DNA of 64,000 bases from Cornus controversa (GCA_026545225.1 CM048852.1:56241146-56305145); one strand, 5' to 3'. Positions 22,653 to 33,436 are shown, numbered from the stretch's first letter. The notes: a model not told the origin generated them from the sequence alone. Numbers and translations: made by a program.

Positions 22653-24018
22653 ATTATTTTTTAAAAAAATTATTATAGGAGGAGAGCTCATTAATTACAC
22701 TTGACTAATTTTTAAAAAACACGATAATGAACTTCATTTGCAGGAATAAATTCGAAGGAGATGAGAATAATTTATTCTAATAAATATCAAGAAAGTTTGA
22801 CCGGACATGAGCCAAATAAGTCTAAACTGGTGGGCTAATCAAAGTTCCACACTTCAATTCATTTATTATTGCTCTAAAAATCAACCTTTCACACATGCAG
22901 AGTGTCAAAGAAACGTCAAGAAAAGTAAGGTCAACAACGTGGGGGCAACTTGAAAGAAAATATGTTGTCGCATGCTGATATTATTATTTTTCTTAATAGC
23001 TAATGGAGAGACACCAAACAAACATCTTTATTTATTTATTTTAAAAAAATTATTTTAGTCCATTTCTTCAACATAATAAAAAAGCTCATGCTTATAGTAA
23101 GGAATACTCTTGGTAACAATGATGACACATTTAAGTGGAATAGTGTGCGTCTTAAAGTTAAAAAAACCTTCTGATATCTCATTCTAAACCTTATTGTATA
23201 TCATATCTTTTTTTTTTTCCCAATAAAAGTTTACTTAAAAAAGAAAATGTAGTTCAAGCTATAACACCACCGTACCCCATTTTGCTTTCAAGTTTACTGA
23301 CTAAGCGCAATGACCTTTTAAAGGCAAAATAGGATGATTCATGCAATTTCCCATGTCAAATCAAACCAATTTATAAGAGGCTTCAATCTAATAACAGTTA
23401 TATTTATATACCTGTTGAAATTAGCCATAGTTTTTTTTTTTTTTTGTCATGTGTTTAATCTTGTTTAATTTTAGAAAATAGTAACATTTCATTGAAGGTG
23501 TTGCACTCGTGTTAGATACTCAAACATTCCTTGAATACGTGTCTTAATATATATATATATATATGGACATTTTTCAAATATTTCATAGCAGTAATGTATT
23601 CAAGTATTTTGGAAGAAATTTATATGTAACTAAGTTATAATAATCAATTTGAACTAAATATATGTAGAGGACTAAAAAATGAACAAAAAATTAAAGCATC
23701 ATAATTAAATAAGTTTAATTGTTTAATTTATTTGTCTATTTTTGTTTATAAGTTTTTTGGTTCTTAATTATCTGATGATGAGTAGTTTTATATACATATA
23801 TATATATATATATATCTCTTGATTCAAAAGAAGACCGAAACCATCAATTCTATTTTCTTCTCGTGCTAACGTGATCTGGCAGGAAAATGTAAGCGAATTT
23901 CATTACAGAGAATCCAATGGAAAGAAACCAAACCCACTACCCCATATGTATGATTAATTCAATATTCAAAAGCCCTTGGTTGGTTCTTTGACTTCGTGTT
24001 ATATATATATATTTATAC
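22653..24018. other. intergenic, upstream of RLP1
   Basis: AT-rich with (TA)n near 23547-23562 and 23797-23815. At 23236-23350 lies the partner of the inverted copy at 8215-8370. No gene recognised. The sequence homologous to the RLP2/RLP3 promoters only starts at about 24020. Confidence 0.45.
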
Positions 24019-24019
24019 A

Positions 24020-24319
24020 TATATATATATAGCGTCTAACTCATGGTTAATTAAAAAGAAAGCTTCAAAGTCATACAAGGGCCAACAGAAAACGCGTCCG
24101 ATACAATCTGTACAAAAGCATTAATACACTCTACACACGCGGTTTAAGTTTATTTTGAGGTCTCTCTCTCTCTGTGACTACACCATTTTCTTGTTCTACC
24201 TCTTCCTACTCTTCTCGAAGTCTTTTGGTTTTATAACACTTCCAGTCATTGCCGTGCCAGGCCCGAAGTATTTGGTCTGCTACAGGTCCGAACCCACAAA
24301 ACCATTAAGTTGTAAGTTG
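24020..24319 (+). promoter_or_regulatory. RLP1 promoter and leader with two CGCG boxes
   Basis: This block is conserved upstream of all three RLP genes, from 'agcttcaaagtcatac' to the start codon. It contains ACGCGT at 24092-24097 and ACGCGG at 24137-24142. Both fit the vCGCGb consensus bound by CAMTA (calmodulin-binding) transcription factors, known regulators of plant immunity genes. The region equivalent to the TATA-like catataatac of RLP2/3 reads cattaatac here (about 24119). A CT-rich tract follows at 24160-24175. Factor identity is inferred from the motif only. Confidence 0.55.
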
Positions 24320-24388
24320 ATGGATTGCTGTTTGATTGTGTTCTCATTTCTCACTCATATGGGTCTCTCTCACCCACAAAGCCATTAA
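24320..24388 (+). CDS. upstream ORF (uORF) of RLP1, 22 codons
   Basis: This is the first ATG seen in the leader; it opens a peptide starting MDCCLIVFSFLTHMGLSH and stops 10 nt before the RLP1 start. The corresponding uORFs of RLP2 and RLP3 start MNCCLIV and also have 22 codons, but end in a stop that overlaps the RLP start codon. Conservation of the frame and first 18 residues across three paralogues suggests translational control of the receptor. Whether the transcript includes it depends on the unmapped transcription start. Confidence 0.5.
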   Translation: MDCCLIVFSFLTHMGLSHPQSH

Positions 24389-24398
24389 GTTGTGTCCA

Positions 24399-27300
24399 AT
24401 GAGAATTCTACTTCTTTTATGGCTTTTCATGATACCCTTATTCACAATCTTGTTTGGAATCTACCCGGACTTGGTTTCTGGCCAATGTCTCAGTCATCAG
24501 CAATTGCTGTTGGTCCAATTGAATAGCACCCTCCATTTCAATTCTTCAGTTTCCACGAAGCTGATAAACTGGAATCAGAGCAGCACCGATTGCTGTCATT
24601 GGAATGGTGTGAGTTGCGACAACGCTGGTCTTGTGACAGGTCTCGACTTGAACAGTGAATCAATCTCTGGTGGAATCGACAATTCCAGTGCTCTTTTCAG
24701 TTTTGAGTTTCTTGAGAGACTCAATTTGGCTAATAACAGCTTCAACTTTACACAAATTCCACAGAGGTTGGGAAACATCAGCAGTTTGACATACCTGAAT
24801 TTGTCAAATGCCGGGTTTGGTGGGCAAATTCCAATGGAACTTTCAACCATGACGAGGTTGGTTACTCTTGACCTATCAACCATTTCTCCTGGTAGTGGTA
24901 GTTGTCGTCCTCTGAAACTTGAGAATCCAAATTTGTCAAAGCTTGTGCAGAACCTCACTAAACTTGAAGAGCTTCATCTTGATGGTGTAAATATATCGGC
25001 ACAGGGAAAGGAGTGGTGCCAGGCCTTATCATCATCGTTGTCCAATTTGCGGGTGTTGAGCTTGTCCAATTGCAATCTATCAGGCCCTATTGATTCCGAT
25101 CTCTCGAAGCTAAACTCTCTTTCAGTGATTCGTCTGAGTGAGAACAATCTATCGACCTCAGTTCCAGAATTCTTCACAAATTTCATGAATTTGACAGTCT
25201 TGCGTCTCAGCAATTGTAATTTGCGAGGAATGTTCCCAGACAAGATCTTCCAGGTATCAGCTCTTAAGATGCTTGACTTAACAAATAATTTATTACTGAA
25301 TGGTTCTTTGCCAGAAATTGACCAATATGGATCGCTTGAGAACTTGGTTCTTAGCGATACAAACTTTTCAGGGATATTGCCAAACTCAATTGATAAGCTT
25401 AGGATGTTGTCCAGGATAGAGCTTTTCAGTTGCAACTTCAGTGGACCAATTCCAAATTCAATGGCAAACCTCACTCAACTTGTTTATTTGGATTTGTCTT
25501 CCAATATGTTTACTGGTCCAATTCCATCATTTCACAAGTCCAAAAATCTCACCCACATAGACTTATCTCGCAATAATTTCACAGGTCCTATTCCTTCCAC
25601 TCACTTTGATGGTCTCTTGGATCTTGCATACATCGATTTGCGTTACAATTCACTCACTGGGAGTATTCCATCATCTTTGTTGACGCTCACATCTCTGCAG
25701 AAACTTCAGCTTTCATTTAATCGATTTGGTGGCCAAGTTGATGGATTTCCAAATGCCTCATCCTCTAAATTGGATACACTCGATTTGAGTAGTAACAATT
25801 TATCAGGATCCATTCCCCCATCTTTCTTTGAGCTTGGAAAGCTCAACATCCTCTTACTCTCTTCGAACAACTTCAGTGGCTTTATAAAATTAGAAAATAT
25901 TTCCATGCTCCATAATCTTACTACACTAGACCTTTCACACAACAGCTTGTCAATTTATACAAGTGGCAGTAGTTCAAGCTTGTCTTCCTTACCCCAGATC
26001 TCCAGATTAAGATTGGCTTCTTGCAAGTTGCAGAGTTTTCCTAACCTCATCAAGAACCAATCAAGACTACTTGAATTGGATCTTTCTGACAATCAAATTG
26101 ATGGAGAAATACCAAGCTGGATCTGGAAAGTTGGGGATGGAACTCTAACTTATTTGAATCTTTCTTATAATCGACTAGTGGGTGTGCAACAACCTTATAA
26201 TGCTCCTATGAGTCTCAGTGTCCTTGACCTACACTCAAACCAGCTCCGCGGAGAGATCCCAACACCACCAGGGTCAATTATCTATGTGGACTACTCGAGC
26301 AATAATTTCAACACTTCTGTTCCATTTGATATTGGTAACAATCTCACTGTTGCTTATTTCTTCTCTCTTTCGAATAATAGACTTACTGGAGCCATCCCTC
26401 AATCAATATGCAATGCAGCCTATCTTCAAGTTCTTGATTTATCTAATAATGCTTTGAGTGGCACAATTCCTCCATGTTTAATTGAAAGAAGTAGTGCGAC
26501 TCTTGGTGTATTGAATCTGCGGAATAACAAACTTAGTGGCAATATATCGAGTACATTTCCAAGTAATTGTGGTCTAAAGACTCTAGATCTCAATGGGAAT
26601 CTTTTGGAAGGAAAAATTACCAAATCCTTGGCCAACTGCACAATATTGGAAGTTTTAAACCTTGGGAATAATGAGATAAATGATAGCTTTCCGTGTTTCT
26701 TGAAGAATTCATCGAGTTTGCGTGTTCTAGTTTTGCGGTCCAACAGGTTCCAAGGAGGCCTTCGCTGTCCAGGGAACAGAAATGGCAGTTGGCCAAATCT
26801 CCAAATAATTGATCTAGCTTTCAACAACTTCAGTGGTAATCTGCCATCAAGATGCTTCTTAAATTGGAGGGCAATGGCGGTTGACAAGGATGATGCAAAA
26901 CCAGATCTCAATCACTTGCGTTTTGAATTTCTAAATTTCAGTCACTTCTATTACCAGGACACAGTGACAGTTATCAACAAAGGGCTAGAGATGAAGCTCG
27001 TGAAAATTCTAACCATCTTCACATCCATTGATTTTTCAAACAACAGATTCCAAGGGAAGATACCAGATACGGTTGGAAATCTCACATCACTTTATGTTCT
27101 CAACTTATCACACAACGCCCTCACTGGCTCAATCCCACCATCAATAGGAAACTTGATACAGCTTGGATCATTAGACCTCTCATGGAACATGTTGAGTGGG
27201 ATGATCCCAACGCAGCTTGCAAGTCTTACATTCCTTTCATTCTTGAATCTGTCATATAATCAATTGGTTGGACAGATCCCGGCTGGCTCCCAATTGCAAA

Positions 27301-27821
27301 CATTCGATGCAACCTCCTTTGAAGGAAACGAGGGATTGTGTGGGTCTCCTTCGAGCACAAATTGTAGTGAGGCAGTGACACCATCACCATCACCATCACC
27401 AACTATTGTTGGTTCAGGATCAAATTTGGATTGGCAGATCATATTCACTGGATTGGGATTTGGGTTAGGTGCAGGAATTATTGTTGGACCTCTTATGTTC
27501 TGGAAGCAAGGAAGGAATTGGTGCGATGAACACATTGATAAGTTTGTTTTGATAATTCTTTCAATGTTTGGATTCATCTACACCAGCTGCGAAGACAACA
27601 AGGTTGAGGCAGAGGAAAATATTGAAGAAGAACCCACAGACGACTCTGGAATCTCTGACATGGATGAAGATGAAAGGGAAGAAACAATCCGACGAAGGTA
27701 CTGTGTATTCTGTTCCAAACTTGACATTAGTAGGGAGCGAGTCATACACAATCCAAAATGCACGTGTCATGACTCAACACTGATGTCTTCTCTTTCCACG
27801 TCAATATCATCTTCTTCATAG
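24399..27821 (+). CDS. Ve1-type LRR receptor-like protein (RLP1), intact, 1140 aa
   Basis: Cell-surface immune receptor without a kinase. Residues 1-28 are a signal peptide (MRILLLLWLF... VSG). The LRR N-terminal cap has C30 and the CC pair at 65-66. About 30 LRRs of the LxxLxLSxNxLSGxIP type fill residues 80-1000, interrupted near 820-870 by the island that includes YYQDTVTV. An acidic/Ser-Pro-rich juxtamembrane stretch precedes a Gly-rich TM helix (about 1012-1034, GLGFGLGAGIIVG). The 106-residue tail has a hydrophobic run (KFVLIILSMFGFIY), an acidic patch and CxxC...CxCH. Domain order, length and tail match tomato Ve1-like proteins as I recall them. Such RLPs act with SOBIR1/BAK1. The gene is intronless; the start at 24399 gives the signal peptide, and longer frames upstream lack an ATG. 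The ligand is unknown. Confidence 0.95.
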   Translation: MRILLLLWLFMIPLFTILFGIYPDLVSGQCLSHQQLLLVQLNSTLHFNSSVSTKLINWNQSSTDCCHWNGVSCDNAGLVTGLDLNSESISGGIDNSSALFSFEFLERLNLANNSFNFTQIPQRLGNISSLTYLNLSNAGFGGQIPMELSTMTRLVTLDLSTISPGSGSCRPLKLENPNLSKLVQNLTKLEELHLDGVNISAQGKEWCQALSSSLSNLRVLSLSNCNLSGPIDSDLSKLNSLSVIRLSENNLSTSVPEFFTNFMNLTVLRLSNCNLRGMFPDKIFQVSALKMLDLTNNLLLNGSLPEIDQYGSLENLVLSDTNFSGILPNSIDKLRMLSRIELFSCNFSGPIPNSMANLTQLVYLDLSSNMFTGPIPSFHKSKNLTHIDLSRNNFTGPIPSTHFDGLLDLAYIDLRYNSLTGSIPSSLLTLTSLQKLQLSFNRFGGQVDGFPNASSSKLDTLDLSSNNLSGSIPPSFFELGKLNILLLSSNNFSGFIKLENISMLHNLTTLDLSHNSLSIYTSGSSSSLSSLPQISRLRLASCKLQSFPNLIKNQSRLLELDLSDNQIDGEIPSWIWKVGDGTLTYLNLSYNRLVGVQQPYNAPMSLSVLDLHSNQLRGEIPTPPGSIIYVDYSSNNFNTSVPFDIGNNLTVAYFFSLSNNRLTGAIPQSICNAAYLQVLDLSNNALSGTIPPCLIERSSATLGVLNLRNNKLSGNISSTFPSNCGLKTLDLNGNLLEGKITKSLANCTILEVLNLGNNEINDSFPCFLKNSSSLRVLVLRSNRFQGGLRCPGNRNGSWPNLQIIDLAFNNFSGNLPSRCFLNWRAMAVDKDDAKPDLNHLRFEFLNFSHFYYQDTVTVINKGLEMKLVKILTIFTSIDFSNNRFQGKIPDTVGNLTSLYVLNLSHNALTGSIPPSIGNLIQLGSLDLSWNMLSGMIPTQLASLTFLSFLNLSYNQLVGQIPAGSQLQTFDATSFEGNEGLCGSPSSTNCSEAVTPSPSPSPTIVGSGSNLDWQIIFTGLGFGLGAGIIVGPLMFWKQGRNWCDEHIDKFVLIILSMFGFIYTSCEDNKVEAEENIEEEPTDDSGISDMDEDEREETIRRRYCVFCSKLDISRERVIHNPKCTCHDSTLMSSLSTSISSSS

Positions 27822-28370
27822 TCTTACATCACTAAATTCTTCAATTTTGAGCTCTTTTATATTTTTTTCCTTTTATGTATATATATACATATAAATTGCA
27901 TCAACTCTCAAGTGGGATGATGAAAACAAATCTTTCAGGTGACTCTGTAATCTTTTAGTTGAGAAAAAAAATGGGTTTGTGCGCAACAAAGCCCCTGCTT
28001 CTCAAAGGAAGGTCGAGGGTTATAACTTCAATGAAAACAGTGACCGTGTGTGATTTAAAAAAAAAGAAAAGGGTAGAAGCAGTCCTCCCAATATTCAAAA
28101 AGGTAGTCGTAAATTGTAGTAATTCATGTGCTATATTTGAATAACATGATTATGAGAAAAGTAAGATGGTACCTTTAATAAGAAGATACTGAAGCTGATA
28201 CATAAGCATACATCAAATGGGGGCATGGGGCTTTGAAAAGTTGAAAGGTTTATAGCGAAATATTTTCTCTATAATTCTCTCCCCCCTCCCTCTAAACGCA
28301 GGACAAAACTTCCAAGAAGTGAACTAAACAGGAAGTCTCAAAGTTATATCGTGAATCTCATAAATATTTT
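27822..28370. other. RLP1 downstream region
   Basis: The first 170 bp (to about 27990) are homologous to the region after RLP3 (53379-53540), sharing 'ttgcatcaactctcaag' and 'ggatgatgaaaacaaatctt'. They probably contain the 3' UTR, but no canonical AATAAA signal is evident. The remainder is anonymous. Confidence 0.5.
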
Positions 28371-29097
28371 GAGAAAAATTCTTTATAAGTCTTACTTTTT
28401 AGTTGTAAAAATCATTAAGTCTTAAAAAAATTTGTTAAGACAATTAAATTTCACTTTTAACAAATATTTCTAAGTAAGTTCACAATTCTGTTAATAATAA
28501 ATTTTTTCCAACATTGCCCTTTCTCATAAATGTCTTAAATATATTTTTTAATTAACATACTTAATAAATAATAAGTATCAATTTACAATAATAATGAAAA
28601 AGAACATAGTTTTAATTGCCACCAAAATTAGCAAATTTTTTAAATACTTAACAAGTGATTTAAATTCAACCAATTGTAATAAAAACAAATATTAAAACAA
28701 GCCAAAAAGTTTCACAACTTTTTTCAATGAGGTGTATTTATATATGTAATGAATTATTTAATTTTTTTTCACTTTTTTTAATTTGTATTTTTTTAAAATA
28801 TGTAATTTCAAGAATTAAAGGTAATTTTATGTAAATTTAAGATCATGTTACACATACACACATATATATACTTAAAGTTTATCAAAATGATATAAATTAT
28901 TTTTTGAATAATTTTATATAAGAATAACATTAATGATATTCTACAAAAAATGCATTAGTGGAAGAAAATTAATGTGAGTGAAATTATGAACTTAATTGAA
29001 AATATTAATCAAAAGTAGGACTTAGTTGTCCTAACAATTTTTTTTAAGACTTATTAGTTCTTCCAATTGAAAAGTAGGACTTATAAAAAAATTTCTC
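28371..29097. mobile_element. TIR element, about 0.73 kb, long inverted arms
   Basis: The left arm (gagaaaaattctttataagt, extending about 100 bp) matches the reverse complement of the right arm (gagaaatttttttataagtc). The arms share 'ttaagtctta' type phrases. ATATTTT abuts both ends (28364-28370 and 29098-29104), which may be part of the target duplication. No coding frame. Superfamily uncertain; Mutator-like is the best guess from the long TIRs. Confidence 0.6.
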
Positions 29098-29400
29098 ATA
29101 TTTTTATGGTGGAGGCTTGCAGCGAATTTTTCACATTGTCATTTTCAGTTTATTATTACATAGAGCACATTTGCATAAAACCTCCCCCTATTTTCAATTT
29201 TTAGACACAATACCTCTTTGTAAAATTTTTTTGACCTAAAAGTTAAAATCCTCCTTGAGGGGGGTCGGGCCATTACAGCAAAGTTTATACGGCGTCGTTT
29301 CTCGAAGCCCCCAAATGCATTTCCCATATCAAACTTGAGATAATATGCTAACCAAACCGCGATAAGCCGAGTTTAGAGAGGGATACAGTGTAAAGAGAAG

Positions 29401-29540
29401 ATGGCGACCAAAGCCCTGGAGGATTTTGCTGTGAGAAGTCATCCATTATCAACTGGTTTCGCTTCAAAATCACCCAAATTTAGGGTTTCCACCGTCAGAT
29501 GCTCCTCTGCTTCTCTGTCCATGGACTGTGCTGCCCTTGG
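29401..29540 (+). CDS. first exon of a small gene, putative plastid-targeted protein
   Basis: An ATG in good plant context (gaagATGGCGACC) opens MATKALEDFAVRSHPLSTGF and continues as a Ser/Arg/Lys-rich, acid-poor sequence to 'MDCAALG', where a donor site (CTTG|GTAACA) follows. The composition looks like a chloroplast transit peptide. After a candidate acceptor at about 30805 (ttggcag), the phase-matched continuation TISSLKMILLATLFT ends at a stop, giving a 62-residue product, but that splice is speculative. No family recognised. The duplicated block at 54.0 kb keeps only the last bases of this exon (about 54013-54032, 'ggattgtgctgccctc'), so the second copy is broken. Confidence 0.45.
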
Positions 29541-29566
29541 TAACACACCTTCTCTTCACTCTCTGT

Positions 29567-29584
<18 letters not shown>

Positions 29585-29597
<13 letters not shown>

Positions 29598-31260
29598 AAA
29601 CGAATTTATGTATACATTTGCTAATTTCTATGAATGTGTGACACCCTTTTCTCTCCCTGGTGTTTGTCTTGAAATTAGGATTTCGTATCAACTTTTTCCT
29701 CGCATCTTCGCTCGTTGTTTGTGTTTGTAGAGCTATAGGTATCTATAGTTAAATTTATATAGATCATATTAGGGATTTTTAATATTTATATTATTGCTTG
29801 TGCATGAAAACTAAATTCATCTGGCACTGGGGATCAGATGAATGGGAGTCATCTTCCTTACTTCGTTCATTGGATTAATGTACTATTTGATGCATCAAAC
29901 TTAGGTGATTTGGTCCAACAGGTCATATTTCAGCTATATGACCCGCTCTCCATTCTATTGGACAATTGATTATGATTATGATTATGATTCGGGTTCATTT
30001 AAGAACTGAAATGTGGCCTCCACCACATTTAGTCTTTTCAACTTAGTGGTAGTAAATTGTGTTAGTGAGAGTAATTCTGATGGTGGAGGTTATGCAAAGT
30101 TAAATCGGCTAAAGCTCGTGTTAGTGTTAGTGTTAGTGGTAGTTGTGGAAGTAATCTAGCATTTATATGTGGTTTGTTAGATATATGTTTTGAGGCCTAT
30201 CTAATCATGTATTAGCCATTTTTATAAGTGAATTAAGTGATATCGTATGAGTGAAATAAAAGATTTTTCAAGTTTTGCTCCATTCACTTCTCTTCAGCTT
30301 TATGCCACTCCATGGCAGAGGAAGCTAGTATAATTGTTCATTGCTTCTTGGCTTTATCTCTTTGTTTCTCTTATCGGATATAGGGGATTAATATGTAGAC
30401 ATATATATTCTGGAATTGGACCTAAAAGCCGACACAACAACATTTGTGCCACAACCTCAACATATATATATATATATAGACATTTAGGGTTTCTTATGAG
30501 AGAGAGAGAGAGGCAGTCATTTCTTGTGAGGTGTCAAAGAGTTTTCCATTGTAAAATCATATAAACCTCAATTATTTTTTATAGTGAATTTTTTCGCGCG
30601 TTCCATGGATGTAGGCAAATTTTTTTTGTCGAATCATATAAATTTGTGTGACTTGTAAAATCATGTAAACCTCAATTATTTTTTATAGTGAATTTTTTCG
30701 CGCGTTCCATGGATGTAGGCAAATTTTTTTTGTCGAATCATATAAATTTGTGTGACTTGTATGACTATTTCTCTCTTGCTTATGTTTGTGGTGCCTAAAC
30801 GTTGGCAGGTACGATTTCATCCTTAAAAATGATACTTTTGGCAACTTTATTCACCTAACGTATGGGGTTTTAGGTTAATTTATTTTTTTATTTATTATTT
30901 TTTGTAGGAAGCTGTTGGGCCAAAAATTGAAAGTGGAAGAAAGTTTTATGCAATTTGACATATTGGTTGGATGAAGTAGTCACTCTCACTTTATTTATTT
31001 ATTTATTTTTTCTTGAATAACACTAAATAATAATTTTGTAAGCTAATATAATTGTGATTAGAGTATGCATTGCTGAAAACATATAATCTTTTTCTTACTT
31101 GACCTTTAATTTCTTCCACGAGAAAACTTGTAACACTCAATTCCCACCGTCCATCCTGGAGAAAAGGTACTCTACGTGCACAAGAATAAAAGCCTGATAG
31201 GAAAGAAAACTTTAGGATAAAATGCAAAAAAATCTTTCTTCAACTTCCTAAACATCATTT
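29585..31260. repeat. segmental duplication block A1 (matches 54040-55210)
   Basis: Colinear homology runs from 'gtgtaaacgaatttatgtat' through 'gaagctagtataattgttca' (30328) and 'acgtatg.ggttttagg' to the 'aacatcattttgg' phrase near 31250. It is noncoding apart from possible minor exons. In both copies the same order is kept between an RLP gene and a bHLH gene, so this is part of one large duplication rather than dispersed repeats. Confidence 0.85.
30552..30759. repeat. 104-bp tandem duplication
   Basis: The units 30552-30655 and 30656-30759 are almost identical, both beginning taaaatcat and containing 'ttcgcgcgttccatggatgt'. The copy-B block lacks this duplication, so it arose after the segmental duplication. 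Confidence 0.9.
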
Positions 31261-31618
31261 TGGCAAATAACCCCCTATACTATTCTAAAACTATGTAAAT
31301 TGCCCGTCATTATTTTTTCATCAAAAAAATGTATAGAAATGGATTACATTTTGACCAATAAGCTTATTTATTTATTTAACCATTCAAAATATTTAAATTT
31401 TCACTTTGAAAAGTATTTTTGAAGTAAATAAGATATCACACCACCAAGGCTACTGTGTAAATTTGTAATAGTATTTCCTCTCTTTGTATTTAGTTTTTAA
31501 GTTGTTGCTTACTCGAGTTTTGAAAACACAAATAAAACAGAAGACATGAAAAGGAAAAGGTGATGACGTACAGTTCTCAATTAGCCCTTACTCTTCTTCA
31601 CTGACTTGTTCAACCTAA

Positions 31619-31756
31619 GTCCCTTAACAAACCTTCTAGTCTTTGTTTGCTCATTTGCCCACCAATTCTGGTGCAAATCGAGACAAGGTCCCTTCACAAA
31701 CCTTCTAGTCTTTGTTTGCTCATTTGCCCACCAATTCTGGTGCAAATCGAGACAAG
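31619..31756. repeat. 69-bp tandem duplication (23 codons, frame-preserving)
   Basis: Two near-identical 69-bp units contain 'ccttctagtctttgtttgct'. Because 69 is a multiple of three, a - strand frame (31781-31581) reads the 23-residue unit twice (CLDLHQNWWANEQTKTRRFV...). No upstream promoter-like context or homologue is visible, so I treat it as a repeat, with a weak possibility of a coding remnant. Confidence 0.75.
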
Positions 31757-32238
31757 GATGTAAATTTTTTGAATAGTCCAAATTTTATACATAAAGATCC
31801 AAAATTTTTGGTTCATTTTAACTCTGCAAACAGAAACATGTTTTCAGATAATTATAAATTGAAGACCCATTCATTGAATAAAAACTTTGTAACTCAATTT
31901 TTAAAAGATTGTAAACCAAACTGGACCAAGTATGCCTTTTTCTAGCCTCGTTTTTTCTTCTTTCGTTTTTTTTCTTCCAATTTATTAAGTGAAATCCATC
32001 TATAAAACGGGCCTCCAGATAGAGTGTTTCATATATACCAAGTTTGGTGGATAAATGTGACCATTCAGAATTAAATTAACTTTCGAGTCAAACACTTGAC
32101 ATTCCTTGTTGGATTTTTTAAAACACTTCACACACACCTTTGTTGGGTTCATCATTGATGGTCAATTTGGTTGTTGGGAGAGGAGTGTAAGACCAAAGAG
32201 AGTGATGGTGAAAGCTAGTTTGCATTATTGGTTCCTAT

Positions 32239-33057
32239 CTATAAAGTACGGACACTTTGTATAGGGGTGTCGTGTCCGTGTCGGACACTCGGACACTTCT
32301 CGGACACTCCTCGAACACGTGTCGGACACTCCTTAGAAGTTTTCTGAATTTTTTTTTTGTAGGACACGGTGGGGACACGGCAAGAACACGCGGGGGACAC
32401 AGCGGGGTACATTTTGTAATTTTTAAAAGTACAAAAAAACCCCTGAACTTTTTCAAAGTTATAAAAAGATCCCTTGGAACTATTTTTTTGAGCATTTCAG
32501 CCCTTCAACTTCTAAAAGTTGACATCTTGACCCCTTGAAATAACTATAATGACATATATACCATTTAATATGACTATTATGCCATTTTTTATATAAATAT
32601 TGTATTTTTTAAAATAAAAAATTTTAAAAATAAAAAATAATTAGATAAAATTCCTAAATAATAAATTTAGAAACAAAAAAATAAAAAAGCCAATAGAACT
32701 TTATTTAACATAAAGTCATGTTGGTTTATTTGGTATTTTGTATTTAAATTTGTTTGTTTGTTATTAGAGAAAATGAGTAATATGCAATATTCTAGTAGTG
32801 GGTTTGAATATAATAAACATCCTTTTTAAAAATACATTAATTGCTTGATAATAAATTGAAGTATTTGTGTGATTTATTATTTTTTTATTGTTAGATTTAT
32901 GGTATTCTGGATATTGGTTAACTTGTTGAATATATATTAATATATTATTTTATAGCCGTATTTCCGCCGTGTCGTGTCTTATTTTTTTGAAATTTGTCGT
33001 ATTGCCGTGTCCGTGTCGTATCGTACCCGTATCCCGTGTTCGTATCCATGCTTCTTA
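32239..33057. mobile_element. Mutator-like non-autonomous element with subterminal GGACAC repeats, empty site known
   Basis: The segment is flanked by GGTTCCTAT (32230-32238) and GGCTCCTAT (33058-33066). The duplicated block at 57490-57498 has the single sequence 'ggttcctatatactaatcg', which is the empty site. The ends (ctataaagtacggacac and, inverted, taagaagcatggatac) are imperfect TIRs. The left subterminal region is dense in 'tcggacactc' repeats and the right in 'ccgtgtcgta'. No transposase is present. It belongs to the same family as 2440-3013. Confidence 0.8.
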
Positions 33058-33349
33058 GGCTCCTATATACTAATCGTTTTATTTTAATTTTTATTTAATG
33101 TGAAGTGCACGGAAAGTAGAGAAGTGACCTCATATTGACATTGTCGGGTGCTCTCAAGTCTCAATACAAAATCTACCAAGAGACTTGAGTGTTATGTCCT
33201 TCAACCCTCTTTTAAATATTTCGAGTCCGAAGAATATGTGTCAGTATTTAATTTTCTTATGAATATATAAATCTATAATAGTAACTATAATATGTGTGGG
33301 ATAACAGAAAAATTCAAAAACAAGTAGGATAGCCGGCAACGCAAGACTA

Positions 33350-33351
<2 letters not shown>

Positions 33352-33434
<83 letters not shown>
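33352..33434. repeat. (CT)n(TA)n microsatellite
   Basis: CT dinucleotides at 33352-33395 run directly into TA dinucleotides to 33434. The homologous site in the second block (about 57828-57857) has a much shorter TA-type tract, so this locus is length-variable. Confidence 0.95.

Positions 33435-33436
<2 letters not shown>

Noticed and set aside
24336..24398. Longer RLP N-termini starting upstream of the chosen ATG in all three genes
   Set aside because: The upstream starts would be TTG-type codons. The chosen ATG begins the signal peptide directly and is conserved in all three genes.
24974..25474. Long antisense frames inside the RLP genes (also 26426-26911, 47063-47536 and others)
   Set aside because: They are shadows of the RLP codon structure; they recur at homologous places in paralogues and lack independent motifs.
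31581..31781. 66-residue frame with two copies of a 23-residue unit
   Set aside because: It is explained by the 69-bp tandem duplication; no homologue, promoter or second-copy conservation was seen. It is listed only as a repeat.
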